From Brevibacillus porteri (GTDB lineage Bacteria > Bacillota > Bacilli > Brevibacillales > Brevibacillaceae), in assembly GCF_003013475.1 (NCBI RefSeq), contig NZ_PXZO01000042.1, positions 1 to 64,000 of the forward strand: a DNA stretch of 64,000 bases, written 5' to 3'. The position numbers were made by a program, and so were the translations under genes. Under the pieces are notes generated by a model. That model was given only the letters and a program-made list of their open reading frames with translations. It made no database searches and was not told the origin of the DNA. Shown here in pieces: positions 17,541 through 26,190 of this stretch (positions within the stretch are counted from its first letter, which is position 1; each line of letters starts with the position of its first letter).

Positions 17541-18440
17541 ATGATTCAAAAATGGAGTTATCCACTCGCTGCAGTTGTTCTCGGCTCCGCCTTGCTCGCT
17601 GCTTGTGGAAACGCACAAACACAAACCGAAGAGAAAAAACCAGAAACCACTCAGCCTGATAAGCCTGCCGCTGCTGATCAGTCCGCGACAGCGAGTACTG
17701 CTTCTGCTCCTTCTCCTGAGCTGCAAGCCTCTATTGATCAATACCGTAAATGGGTCGTTGACCAAACCGACCAATTCGTAAAAGCAACAGAGAGCTTCAC
17801 CACCGCCGTTAAAGCAGGCGATATGGAAAAAGCGAAAAAGGAATACGCTCCAGCCCGTGCTTACTTTGAGAAAATCGAACCGATTGCTGAATCTCTCGGC
17901 GATTTTGACCCGTGGATCGATGCCCGCGAAGGCGATGTGCCTGATAACGAATGGCGCGGCTATCACAAATTGGAGAAAGCACTCTGGGAAACCAAATCGG
18001 TCGCTGACCAAGGAAAAGTGGCGGATCAACTGCTACAAGATGTGAAGCAGCTCCGCGTGAAGGTAGAGAGCGTCGAAATCGATGTGCCTATGCTGGTAAC
18101 GGGTGCGGTTGAGCTCTTGAACGAGGTATCGACGAGCAAGGTGACTGGTGAGGAAGAACGCTATTCCCATACGGACTTGTACGATTTCGCTGCGAACGTG
18201 GAAGGCGCTCACGAAATTTACAAAGTATTGAAGCCTGCTGTTACGGCTAAAGACTCTGCTCTTGCAAATGAAATTGAAGCCCGCTTCGCTGATTTGGATA
18301 AAGCACTCGCACCATACCGCAAAGGCGACGGCTATGTGCTGTACACCGAGTTGAAGCCAGACCAGGTGAAAAAGCTGAGTCAGTCCCTCGATGCATTGGC
18401 TGAACCATTGTCCAAAATGGGTACGATCGTAGGAGGCTAA
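17541..18440 (+). CDS. efeO: iron-uptake lipoprotein EfeO/EfeM (imelysin, M75 type)
   Basis: A 299-residue lipoprotein with the lipobox LAAC near residue 17 and a Thr/Pro/Ala linker. The EfeO M75 four-helix domain carries HxxE as HKLE (in EWRGYHKLEKALW). It lacks the N-terminal cupredoxin domain of E. coli EfeO, so it corresponds to the short EfeM form. It delivers iron to the EfeU permease. The ATG at 17541 has GAAGGGA 9 nt upstream. The gene starts a three-gene operon behind a near-perfect Fur box. Confidence 0.9.
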   Translation: MIQKWSYPLAAVVLGSALLAACGNAQTQTEEKKPETTQPDKPAAADQSATASTASAPSPELQASIDQYRKWVVDQTDQFVKATESFTTAVKAGDMEKAKKEYAPARAYFEKIEPIAESLGDFDPWIDAREGDVPDNEWRGYHKLEKALWETKSVADQGKVADQLLQDVKQLRVKVESVEIDVPMLVTGAVELLNEVSTSKVTGEEERYSHTDLYDFAANVEGAHEIYKVLKPAVTAKDSALANEIEARFADLDKALAPYRKGDGYVLYTELKPDQVKKLSQSLDALAEPLSKMGTIVGG

Positions 18441-18444
18441 CAAG

Positions 18445-19722
18445 ATGAATGACAAGCATCTCGCAAACACCACAGCGAACAAATTCACACGTCGAGAAGC
18501 TTTGAAGTTGGCTGGTGTCGGAGGGATTGGACTGCTGTTGGGGGCGACTGGGGTCAATAGCCTTTTGCCCTCTACTCCTAAAAATGAGCAGACAAGTGCC
18601 ACTCCGACCGGTGCAGATGAGGTCATTCCCTTTTATGGCAAGCATCAGTCCGGGATCATTACACCTATGCAGGATTTTATCTGCATGGGTGCTTTTGATT
18701 TGACGACGACCTCGCTAGGGGATGTCCGCAAGCTGTTTCAAAGCTGGACGCAGGCAGCAGCACACATGACTGCCGGCAAAAACGTCGATGAGGAGAGCGA
18801 TAACGCCCTTCTTCCTCCTGTCGACACGGGAGAAGCCATGGGCCTGCGCCCAATGAAATTGACGATCACATTTGGGCTTGGCGCTTCTTTCTTTGACGAG
18901 CGCTTTGGTCTTGCAGCCAAACGCCCAGCTCCCTTGGTCGATTTGCCTCGCTTCAACAGCGATGAAATGCGAAAAGAATGGTCGGGTGGCGATATTGTCG
19001 TGCAGGTCTGTGCCAACGATCCACAGGTCGCCTTCCATGCCCTGCGGAACTTGGCCCGGATCGCTCGAGGCAAAGCTGTCCTCCATTGGCTACAAGAAGG
19101 CTTCCAGCGTACCAGCGCATCCGACCCGACTGGCTCTACACCACGAAATCTGATGGGCTTCAGGGATGGCACGAACAATCCGCAGGTGAACGATCCCGCT
19201 AACGCAAATGAAATCGTCTGGGCTCACACTGCTGAAAGTCCCGCGTGGATGGCAGGCGGAAGCTACATGGTCATGCGTCGAATCCGCATGCGGATCGAAG
19301 TGTGGGATCGCTCTTCCCTCACCGATCAGGAGAATACATTTGGTCGCCACCGTTTAACCGGAGCTCCTCTTGGCAAAGCAAATGAGTTCGACGAGCTGGA
19401 TCTCGATCGCAAGGATGCCAAGGGCAAACCCGTTGTTCCTGTGGATTCCCACGTCGCGTTGGCCCATATGGAGGGCAAGGTGAAAATTCTCCGGCGCGGT
19501 TACTCTTATTCGAGTGGAATGGATCTCAAGACAGGTCAGCTCGATGCTGGGCTTTTGTTCATTTGCTTCAATCGTGATCCGCGCAAGCAATTCATACCGA
19601 TGCAAAAAAAGCTCGCATCCGTCGATCTGCTCAATGAATATATCACCCATGTCGGCAGTGGTTTGTACGCCTGTCTACCTGGTGCAAGTGAGGGCGGATA
19701 CATCGGGGACACGCTTTTTTAA
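18445..19722 (+). CDS. efeB: DyP-type haem peroxidase/deferrochelatase EfeB
   Basis: A 425-residue Tat substrate with the twin-arginine leader TRREALKLAGVGGIGLLLG. The DyP hallmark GFRDGTNNP (distal Asp, GxxDG) is near residue 236. YMVMRRIRMRIEVWDR and the C-terminal ARFICFNRDP-like segment also fit. EfeB oxidises ferrous iron or frees iron from haem outside the cell, in concert with EfeO and EfeU. It begins 5 nt after efeO with an AGGAGG site. Confidence 0.94.
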   Translation: MNDKHLANTTANKFTRREALKLAGVGGIGLLLGATGVNSLLPSTPKNEQTSATPTGADEVIPFYGKHQSGIITPMQDFICMGAFDLTTTSLGDVRKLFQSWTQAAAHMTAGKNVDEESDNALLPPVDTGEAMGLRPMKLTITFGLGASFFDERFGLAAKRPAPLVDLPRFNSDEMRKEWSGGDIVVQVCANDPQVAFHALRNLARIARGKAVLHWLQEGFQRTSASDPTGSTPRNLMGFRDGTNNPQVNDPANANEIVWAHTAESPAWMAGGSYMVMRRIRMRIEVWDRSSLTDQENTFGRHRLTGAPLGKANEFDELDLDRKDAKGKPVVPVDSHVALAHMEGKVKILRRGYSYSSGMDLKTGQLDAGLLFICFNRDPRKQFIPMQKKLASVDLLNEYITHVGSGLYACLPGASEGGYIGDTLF

Positions 19723-19749
19723 CCAACTATCTGGGATGGAGTGAACACC

Positions 19750-21534
19750 TTGAAACGCTATCTGTTTATCATTTGTACCTGCATGCTGCTATGGACATCT
19801 GCTCTGTCAGCCGCTGTAGCCGCGCCCCTGGTGCCAGAGCAGCTCAAGCAAATGATCGCCCTTTCCAGCGATGCCTTGATTAGCAGTGGCGATAATAATT
19901 GGGAAGAAGTAACCAAAGCGATCAGCAGTATGAAGAGCATCTGGGAGGGCAATTCGGAAGAAACCTCGTCAGATGCACAAGCATTGACGCAAGCAATCGC
20001 GGAAGCAGAGCAAGCCCTTGCCCAAGCGAAGGCGAATCCTGACACTGCAAAAGCAGCCATCTCCAATCTGGCAAAAGCAACAGATCGATACGTCTCGTCC
20101 CGAGAAGAAGGCGGTCAGCCAAAAGAACGCGCACATAAGCAAATTGCAGCATTGCTACCGCTCTTGCAAAACAGCATGACAGCCATCACGGAAGGCGATC
20201 TGACGAAAGCCAAGCAATCGTACAACAGCTTCGTCACCGGATGGTACAAGGCAGAGGGTCTTGTTCGAGCGGAAAATGCCGCAGTCTACGGGGATATGGA
20301 AATCAAAATCAGCGGTGCGCGCATTGCCCTGAACACAGAACCACCCGATCCGAAAAAGAGCGCAGAGAAAGTACAGGCACTCATTACTACGGTGGACAAT
20401 TATTTGTCAGGAAAGGCAGTCCAACAGGCGGCTGCGAATCCTTCTTCTGAGCAGCCGTCCATCTCGTCTCTACTGGAACTCCTTGCATCGGTAGAAACAG
20501 ATATCGCCAATCAGGATGCAACCGCTGCTTCGGACAAAATGGAGACCTTTATCACCTCTTGGCCCTCTGTTGAAGGCGTAGTCATGACCAAATCGCCTGC
20601 TACCTACAGCAGCATCGAAGCCAAGATGGTCGCCATCCCGACACTCATCCTGTCCAATCCCCCGCAATGGGAAAAGGCGACGGCTCATCTTGCAGAAATG
20701 AAGACAGAGCTTGCGCCATTTGCGACAGCATCCTCGTACACGGCTTGGGATGCGGGACTCATCTTGTTCCGCGAAGGACTGGAGGCTATCTTAATCATCG
20801 TCTCTCTGCTTACGGTCCTGAACAAGTCAGGCAATGCTGACAAGCACAAATGGATCTGGTCTGGGTCCATTGCCGGGATCGTAGTTTCCGCCATTCTTGC
20901 CGTCATCCTCAGTTTCGTTTTCTCCACCCTCTCCACAGGCAACTCGCGAGAAACGATTGAGGGAGTAACCGGACTGATTGCCGTCTTCTTTATGGTGACG
21001 ATCGGTGCCTGGTTGCATAAGAAGTCCAATTTGCAGGCATGGAATCAATTTGTCGAGAAATCTATCGGCTCTTCTTTGGCAAAAGGAGCTCTGTGGTCAC
21101 TCTCATTCACGGCCTTTCTCGCTGTTGCCCGCGAAGGAGCTGAAACGATTATCTTTTATATGGGGATGGCCGCTACGATCTCCATGACAGACCTGGCGAT
21201 CGGTATTTTGAGCGCGCTTGTCGTCTTGGCCGTGATTGGCTTTGCCATCATCAAGCTCAGTGCACGCATTCCGGTTCGTCCGTTCTTTTTTGTAGCCAGC
21301 CTATTACTCTACTACATGGCGTTTAAATTCGTCGGCGTCAGCATCCACGCTTTGCAGGTGACGGGAAGCTTATCTGCACACAGCAGCGATTACTTGTTGT
21401 ACGCGCCGACTCTCGGCATTTACGCGAGCTGGGAAACGACGATCCCGCAATTGATCATACTCGTGATCGTCCTTTTCAACTTATTCCTGTATTCGCGGAA
21501 AAAAGCAGCCACTCCTATTCCACGGGTGAACTAA
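19750..21534 (+). CDS. efeU: FTR1-family iron permease EfeU with N-terminal EfeO-like extension
   Basis: The product is about 594 residues. A signal-like first helix and an Ala/Lys-rich extracellular helical region (about 25-330, resembling the EfeO helices) precede a seven-helix FTR1 domain. The two REXXE iron-ligand motifs are present as REGLE and REGAE. It transports oxidised iron inward. The TTG at 19750 is favoured because GGAG lies 8 nt upstream; the GTG at 19741 would overlap that site. It ends the Fur-controlled efe operon and is followed by a strong terminator. Confidence 0.92.
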   Translation: MKRYLFIICTCMLLWTSALSAAVAAPLVPEQLKQMIALSSDALISSGDNNWEEVTKAISSMKSIWEGNSEETSSDAQALTQAIAEAEQALAQAKANPDTAKAAISNLAKATDRYVSSREEGGQPKERAHKQIAALLPLLQNSMTAITEGDLTKAKQSYNSFVTGWYKAEGLVRAENAAVYGDMEIKISGARIALNTEPPDPKKSAEKVQALITTVDNYLSGKAVQQAAANPSSEQPSISSLLELLASVETDIANQDATAASDKMETFITSWPSVEGVVMTKSPATYSSIEAKMVAIPTLILSNPPQWEKATAHLAEMKTELAPFATASSYTAWDAGLILFREGLEAILIIVSLLTVLNKSGNADKHKWIWSGSIAGIVVSAILAVILSFVFSTLSTGNSRETIEGVTGLIAVFFMVTIGAWLHKKSNLQAWNQFVEKSIGSSLAKGALWSLSFTAFLAVAREGAETIIFYMGMAATISMTDLAIGILSALVVLAVIGFAIIKLSARIPVRPFFFVASLLLYYMAFKFVGVSIHALQVTGSLSAHSSDYLLYAPTLGIYASWETTIPQLIILVIVLFNLFLYSRKKAATPIPRVN

Positions 21535-21550
21535 AAGAGAGAAAACCTGA

Positions 21551-21584
21551 AAAACGCAGCTCCTTCATGAGAGCTGCGTTTTCT
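21551..21584 (+). terminator. terminator of the efe operon
   Basis: aaaacgcagctc and gagctgcgtttt pair, followed by ttcttg. It lies 17 nt after efeU. Confidence 0.85.
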
Positions 21585-21756
21585 TGTAAACCCTGATATT
21601 ATTTTTGGCAATCATTCTTTTATCGCAAGTTCACACTTTTTCTGTTATCGTTAAATTTTTATGGGACAAGTTATGTTACCATATTACAGGTGTAACCTTC
21701 TTTTTACATTTTTCGTCATTAGAAGGTACGATTCGATATTAGGATAGGAGTTAGAT

Positions 21757-22686
21757 ATGGGGGCAACATCAAATTCTGTTAAAGTTGACGTCAAAACAAC
21801 GCCACGCGTTCGACAAAATATGGTCTACCTGTTAGTGAAGCAGCTTCGTCCACATCAATGGACAAAAAACCTGCTTGTCTTTGCTGCCTTGCTATTTTCT
21901 TTGCACAAAGTAAGTCCGGATGTCATTGGAAAATCCGTGCTGGCTTTCCTGCTGTTTTGTTTTGTATCCGGCTGTGTCTACATCCTCAATGATTTTGTCG
22001 ATATCAAAAATGACCGAAATCACCCGGAAAAACAGTTCCGGCCCATGGCTTCTGGTGCATTGCCGCCAGCGCTCGCATTAGCATTCGGTGCGTTTTTGCT
22101 TCTGGGTTCCCTTTTTAGTGCTTATTACTTTGACCGACTATTCGCGCTCGTACTGTTTGTTTACTTTGTGCTCAACGTCGCTTACTCACTGAAGCTGAAG
22201 CATGTAGTCATTCTGGACGTCATGATTATCTCAGCCGGTTTTGTTTTGCGTGCCATCGGTGGAAGTCTCATGATCCAAACTCCTTTCACCCCGTGGTTTT
22301 TGCTCTGTACGATGCTGCTCGCTCTGTTTTTGGCCATCAGCAAACGTCGCCACGAGTTGATTTTGTTGCAGCAGGATAAAGGGACGCATCGCAAAGTGCT
22401 CGACAGTTATTCCTCCGAATTGTTGAATCAGTTGAACACGATTGTTACAACCATGACAATCATCAGCTATTCCTTGTTCACTTTTACATCAGGACGCACG
22501 ATTCACTTGATGTGGACCATTCCACTCGTGATCTTTGGTATTTTCCGTTACCTGTATTTGATCACCGTCGCGGGCCAGGGCGGCAGTCCGGAAAAAGTTT
22601 TGTTGCAGGACAAGCCGATTCTCATTACGGTGTTCCTGTATGTCGTCATGGTAGCCGGGATTATTTACGTATTTGAATTTAAATAA
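21757..22686 (+). CDS. UbiA-family prenyltransferase, decaprenyl-phosphate phosphoribosyltransferase-like
   Basis: A 309-residue polytopic protein of the DPPR-synthase branch of UbiA. The tell-tale RPHQWTKNLLVFAALLFS follows a short N-terminal tail, and the Asp-rich motif NDFVDIKNDRNHPEK and FRPMASGALPP match actinobacterial Rv3806c-type enzymes. The second Asp region is less clear. The reaction would be transfer of phosphoribose from PRPP to a polyprenyl phosphate. The next genes (SMR-like carrier, PAP2, GT-C-like protein) fit an export route for the pentose lipid. The exact isoprenoid is unknown; undecaprenyl phosphate is likely in this host. Confidence 0.82.
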   Translation: MGATSNSVKVDVKTTPRVRQNMVYLLVKQLRPHQWTKNLLVFAALLFSLHKVSPDVIGKSVLAFLLFCFVSGCVYILNDFVDIKNDRNHPEKQFRPMASGALPPALALAFGAFLLLGSLFSAYYFDRLFALVLFVYFVLNVAYSLKLKHVVILDVMIISAGFVLRAIGGSLMIQTPFTPWFLLCTMLLALFLAISKRRHELILLQQDKGTHRKVLDSYSSELLNQLNTIVTTMTIISYSLFTFTSGRTIHLMWTIPLVIFGIFRYLYLITVAGQGGSPEKVLLQDKPILITVFLYVVMVAGIIYVFEFK

Positions 22687-22698
22687 GGTTATAAGGAA

Positions 22699-22864
22699 GT
22701 TCAAAAAGTTGTCTTTTGATCACGAAGTAGTCTAGAAAGCTATTTCGACATCGAATATGGCGTTCACCTCCGAAGTCCGGTACTCATGTAGTTTACCTAC
22801 ACTGCGCTCCTCCTTCGTTCGGTTCTCGCCATCTTCTCGGTGCTGAAAAGCCAACTTTTTGAAC
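22699..22864. repeat. MITE-like or REP-type intergenic element with terminal inverted repeats
   Basis: A 166-bp tract is bounded by gttcaaaaagttg(t)ctttt and its near-perfect inverse aaaag(c)caactttttgaac, with one mismatch in about 19 bp. The interior is GC-richer and carries smaller palindromes (gtagtttacctac). It fills the gap between the prenyltransferase and SMR genes and contains no gene. The layout suggests a mobilised non-autonomous element or a multicopy structured repeat. Confidence 0.65.
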
Positions 22865-22912
22865 GTGTTTTTAATAGGAAGTTACTTGCTCAGATAGGTT
22901 GTGGATTAAGCT

Positions 22913-23269
22913 ATGCCATCCATTGTTCTAATCATCATTTCCGTGGTCCTCAGTGCGTGTGGACAAGTTGCAATGAAGATGGGCGCATCCTCGCTCACCA
23001 GCAACAATGACATGCTGCTACTGAAGTTCCTCCACTATTTCACGAACCTGCCGATTATGGTGGGACTTACGCTTTACGGACTTTCTGCGTTTATCTGGAT
23101 TGCTGCGCTGGAAAAGGTGCAGCTCTCCTATGCTTATCCCATGGCAGCACTCGGATACGTGTTGGTAGCTGTAATGTCCTTCTTGATCTTCAACGAACCG
23201 TTGTCCCTTACACGTATTGTCGGTCTGGCGATTATCGTCGTGGGCGTCGTCGTCATTTCTCAGTCATAA
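22913..23269 (+). CDS. small four-helix SMR/EamA-type transporter (ArnE-like)
   Basis: A 118-residue protein with four predicted membrane helices and the small-multidrug-resistance/ArnE pattern: LSACGQVAMKMG in helix 1, then IAALEKVQLSYAYPMAALGYVLV and FLIFNEPLSLTRIVGLAIIVVGVVVI. ArnE/ArnF-like proteins flip undecaprenyl-phosphate-linked sugars. Between a phosphoribosyl-lipid synthase and a PAP2 protein, a lipid-sugar flippase is the most economical reading; an EmrE-like drug exporter is the alternative. The ribosome site is weak. Confidence 0.75.
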   Translation: MPSIVLIIISVVLSACGQVAMKMGASSLTSNNDMLLLKFLHYFTNLPIMVGLTLYGLSAFIWIAALEKVQLSYAYPMAALGYVLVAVMSFLIFNEPLSLTRIVGLAIIVVGVVVISQS

Positions 23270-23292
23270 TCTTCACGTAGAGGAGTTTTATC

Positions 23293-23733
23293 ATGTTTTA
23301 TGCGGTAGCGCCGTTTATCGGCTGGCTTGTGTCCGGAATAACCAAATTTTTGATTAATTACCTCCGTTTTGGGTCCCGGGCCAAAGAAATGGTCGGGAAC
23401 GGCGGGTTTCCCAGCACGCACACAACCGTTATGGTCACGACTGTGTTTTTGATTGGCTTGCAGGAGGGCTTTACTCATCCTGCATTCGGGCTGGGTGTGG
23501 CTGTGACGTTTATTGTGATCATCGATGCGACTGGATTGCGCAGAGCGGTAGGAAAACATGCAGAGGCACTCAACAAGCTCGCAAAGGAACATCCGGACGT
23601 GTTTCCCGCCAAACCTTTGCGCGAAAGCATGGGACATACCAGATGGGAAATTGCCGGGGGTCTGGTGCTCGGGGTACTGCTTGCGACCGTATTGCATCTG
23701 CTGGCAGCGAACCTCCCTACCCTCATTGGCTAG
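23293..23733 (+). CDS. divergent PAP2-family membrane phosphatase (YuiD-like)
   Basis: A 146-residue membrane protein of the divergent PAP2 family (DUF212): GNGGFPSTHTT is the PSxH phosphatase motif, followed by VIIDATGLRRAVGKHAEALN. In mycobacteria a PAP2 protein removes the 5-phosphate from polyprenyl-phosphoribose, and this gene occupies the corresponding slot in the cluster. It starts 23 nt after the SMR gene with AGAGGAG. The function in Bacillus homologues is unproven. Confidence 0.8.
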   Translation: MFYAVAPFIGWLVSGITKFLINYLRFGSRAKEMVGNGGFPSTHTTVMVTTVFLIGLQEGFTHPAFGLGVAVTFIVIIDATGLRRAVGKHAEALNKLAKEHPDVFPAKPLRESMGHTRWEIAGGLVLGVLLATVLHLLAANLPTLIG

Positions 23734-23760
23734 TAGATTCGTAGACAGGAGATTATGTTC

Positions 23761-25449
23761 ATGAATAACCGTACAGCTACGTACTCGTTCCTGCTTGGGA
23801 CGGCTTTGCTATTGTTTATGGCTACGATTATGCTTAGCACATCCGTTTTATTTTTGTTCGGCGTATCCGTGACGGCCGCCAGCTTTTGGATTGGCCTCGT
23901 TGCGGCTTTGGCTGCGATGGGCGGGATGGTGTCGGTCTTCGTAAGTTCACGTCGACGGGCCTGGTTTTTCTCCCTGTTGGCTGGATTGCTGATTGTTTCA
24001 GGCATCAGCTACTCCATCAGTGCCAATACGTTTGATCTTTCTTTTGACGGGCAAACGTATCATCAAGAAGCAATCGTGAAATTAACCAACGGCTGGAACC
24101 CGGTTCATGACCAGCCCATCGTCAAGCCTTCTGGTTCAAAAGAAGTGGGAGAGATGGATAATAGAGAGGTTCTCTCGGCCTTTCACCTGTGGATCAATCA
24201 TTACGCCAAAGGGCCTTGGATGCTCGATGCAGTCATGTATAAACTGACTGGTCAGATCGAGGTTAGCAAAATATTTAACCTGTTGTTGATTGCATCGTCC
24301 TTTTTCCTGACACTCGCTGCGATCCGAACCGCTTTTCCAGAGAAAAAAGGGGCGGCGATTGCCTTCGCGCTGCTCGCAGCGTTCAATCCCGCGGTGATTA
24401 CGCAATCGACTTCCTTCTATATTGACGGACAGCTCGGCTCACTCGTGCTCATCATTTGCGCTCTCGGCTATCTGCTGTATAAGCGCTACCATGTTTGGAC
24501 GCTACTAGCGCTATGCGCAACGCTCATGCTGCTGGCGCAGATCAAATTCACGGCATTGGGGTATGCCGGATTGCTCGGCTTGGCTATTCTCGTGCTCTTC
24601 TTTTTCTACGATCGCCGACAGCACATCAAGAGCATGCTCGTGTGGCTCTCGGTCAGTCTGGTTATCACTGTAGGGGTTGTTGGGTACAATCCGTATGTCA
24701 CCAACACGCTAACGAAGGGACATCCGTTTTATCCGTTAGCGGGCAAAGGTGCCGTTGATATCATGACCTCGAACAGCCCGCATGGCTTCAAGGAGAATAC
24801 GAGCATTGAGAACCTGGCCTTGTCTCTTTTCTCCAAATCGGAGAATATTGCAACACCCAATAGTCCTACACTGAAAGTACCGTTTACGGTCACCCTGAAG
24901 GAGCTCGCTGTGTTCTACTCTCCTGACGTGCGGGTAGCCGGATTCGGACCGCTTTTCGGCGGGGCTGTCATTGTCACATGTCTGATTCTCGCCGCATTAT
25001 TGTTGGGGACCAATCGTAAAAAAGTGGCCCCTTTCTTGTGGATCAGTTTCGCACTCTTCGTAACGATGCTCATTAATCCAGAAAGCTGGTGGGCGCGCTA
25101 TGTCCCGCAGCTTTGGCTGATTCCGCTCTTGATTGCTCTGGCCATCTGGGATGTACAGAAGGGCTTTATCCGCCATGCAGGCAAGGTCCTGATTGTCGTT
25201 TTACTCGCCAACATGGTGATGGTAAATGCTTCTCATATCATTGGACAGTCTGGTGCCAATGCATTAGTGAAAAAGCAGTTGGAAGAGATTAAGGCAAGCA
25301 ACAAAACGCTGGTCGTAGACTTCCACCATTTCAACGCGGTGAAAGTACGTTTGCAAGAAGCTGGTATTCCTTTCGTCGAGCAAAAGCTGGATAAAGGCGA
25401 AGAGGTCAAAGGATTTATGACTACGCGTGCAGTTTATCTCTTAAAGTAA
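23761..25449 (+). CDS. polytopic membrane protein, GT-C glycosyltransferase-like
   Basis: A 562-residue protein with about 10-12 hydrophobic segments and an early extracytoplasmic loop containing an acidic pair-bearing stretch (FDLSFDGQTYHQEA). This is the architecture of GT-C enzymes using polyprenyl-phosphate sugars. The C-terminal segment of about 90 residues is soluble (ASNKTLVVDFHHFNAV). It closes the pentose-lipid cluster, 27 nt after the PAP2 gene. The ATG at 23761 has AGGAG 9 nt upstream, better than the ATG at 23755. The acceptor, perhaps a wall polymer, is unknown. Classification as GT-C is inferred, not certain. Confidence 0.6.
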   Translation: MNNRTATYSFLLGTALLLFMATIMLSTSVLFLFGVSVTAASFWIGLVAALAAMGGMVSVFVSSRRRAWFFSLLAGLLIVSGISYSISANTFDLSFDGQTYHQEAIVKLTNGWNPVHDQPIVKPSGSKEVGEMDNREVLSAFHLWINHYAKGPWMLDAVMYKLTGQIEVSKIFNLLLIASSFFLTLAAIRTAFPEKKGAAIAFALLAAFNPAVITQSTSFYIDGQLGSLVLIICALGYLLYKRYHVWTLLALCATLMLLAQIKFTALGYAGLLGLAILVLFFFYDRRQHIKSMLVWLSVSLVITVGVVGYNPYVTNTLTKGHPFYPLAGKGAVDIMTSNSPHGFKENTSIENLALSLFSKSENIATPNSPTLKVPFTVTLKELAVFYSPDVRVAGFGPLFGGAVIVTCLILAALLLGTNRKKVAPFLWISFALFVTMLINPESWWARYVPQLWLIPLLIALAIWDVQKGFIRHAGKVLIVVLLANMVMVNASHIIGQSGANALVKKQLEEIKASNKTLVVDFHHFNAVKVRLQEAGIPFVEQKLDKGEEVKGFMTTRAVYLLK

Positions 25450-25454
25450 TGAGT

Positions 25455-25489
25455 AATCCCCTTCACAACCAAATGGAAGGGGATTTTTG
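25455..25489 (+). terminator. terminator of the pentose-lipid cluster
   Basis: atccccttc and ggaaggggat pair, followed by tttttgttttt. It lies directly after the stop codon. Confidence 0.85.
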
Positions 25490-25498
25490 TTTTTACTA

Positions 25499-25556
25499 TG
25501 ATCGCTGGCCAAAATGTTGACCACTTTGCTCACCAAAAAGTTACCCACCTGACAGA
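25499..25556. mobile_element. IS21-family-like terminal repeat remnant
   Basis: Two adjoining related motifs occur: ctggccaaaatgttgaccac and then ctcaccaaaaagttacccac. They resemble the multiple 20-bp binding repeats at IS21-family ends (GGTCAACTTTTTGGCGAGC type). No istA or istB coding sequence is present, so only an end survives. Confidence 0.45.
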
Positions 25557-25597
25557 CTGAAGGTAAATCGGAATTGACTCCAATTCAGTTCCTCCAC

Positions 25598-25696
25598 CTA
25601 CTTCTTAATTGATTTTAGCTCATTAGACAATTTTTGTTGACTTATGAATACCTGGACCAAAGCAGCACTCGATACAAGTAATAACATCGTAGCCAA
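25598..25696 (-). CDS. 32-residue predicted membrane micro-protein
   Basis: A TTG at 25696 with AGGAGG 7 nt upstream opens a 32-residue frame: one hydrophobic segment (ATMLLLVSSAALVQVFI) and a charged tail (SQQKLSNELKSIKK). It is downstream of the split sigma genes on the same strand. No family is recognised; a spurious frame remains possible, but the strong ribosome site argues for translation. Confidence 0.45.
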   Translation of the reverse strand: MATMLLLVSSAALVQVFISQQKLSNELKSIKK

Positions 25697-25783
25697 GAGG
25701 CATCCTCCTATTCACAGTAAGATAGAAGTAGAGGGAAAAGCCCCTTTCACTTCTACAATTTATAGAGAGAAGGAATAACCACC

Positions 25784-25939
25784 TTACGGTGATTCTTCTT
25801 TTTCGTCATTCTTAGTGGCACGTAATGTTACATTAATCAAATCACGAATTTGTACTTGCAACTCAACATGCTTATGGATCACCGACAAAGTCAAAATTGC
25901 GATAAGTATTGCAATTTTGACTGTTACTGTATCATTCAT
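25784..25939 (-). CDS. 51-residue predicted membrane micro-protein
   Basis: An ATG at 25939 with AAAGGAGG 7 nt upstream encodes a hydrophobic helix (VKIAILIAILTLSVI) followed by an amphipathic Arg/Glu-rich tail (HVELQVQIRDLI...KNDEKEESP). It begins 14 nt after the region-2 sigma gene, so it is probably in that operon. The size and topology recall small membrane proteins next to B. subtilis sigO-rsoA, but I cannot claim homology. Confidence 0.55.
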   Translation of the reverse strand: MNDTVTVKIAILIAILTLSVIHKHVELQVQIRDLINVTLRATKNDEKEESP

Positions 25940-25953
25940 TCAATAGCCTCCTT

Positions 25954-26190
25954 TTATGTAGGAGTGGCCGTTGATTTTATCAGCTCCACCAACATTAGCT
26001 TTAGAGATTGCATGCTATCCTCATGTGGCATACGAATAAACCAAGTCATTTTTTTCATATCGGGTTCGTAGTGCTGGATTAAAGCCTCAATTGCAAGCGG
26101 ATTTCCTTTTTGAGCATCATCAACTAATTTATAAAAGTCTATTTCGGATAATGTCTCAGCTATTACCACACTACTCCCCCTTTTAAGCAT
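25954..26190 (-). CDS. small sigma-70 region-2-like protein (RsoA-like co-sigma)
   Basis: A 78-residue protein with FYKLVDDAQKGNPLAIEALIQHYEPDMKKM, the beginning typical of sigma region 2 or the HTH_16 group. The later part (SMQSLKLMLVELIKS) ends before any region 4. B. subtilis RsoA is 79 residues and supplies region-2 function to the partner SigO. Its start overlaps the stop of the region-4 gene by 8 nt. Function is inferred from domain content and gene order. Confidence 0.6.
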   Translation of the reverse strand: MLKRGSSVVIAETLSEIDFYKLVDDAQKGNPLAIEALIQHYEPDMKKMTWFIRMPHEDSMQSLKLMLVELIKSTATPT

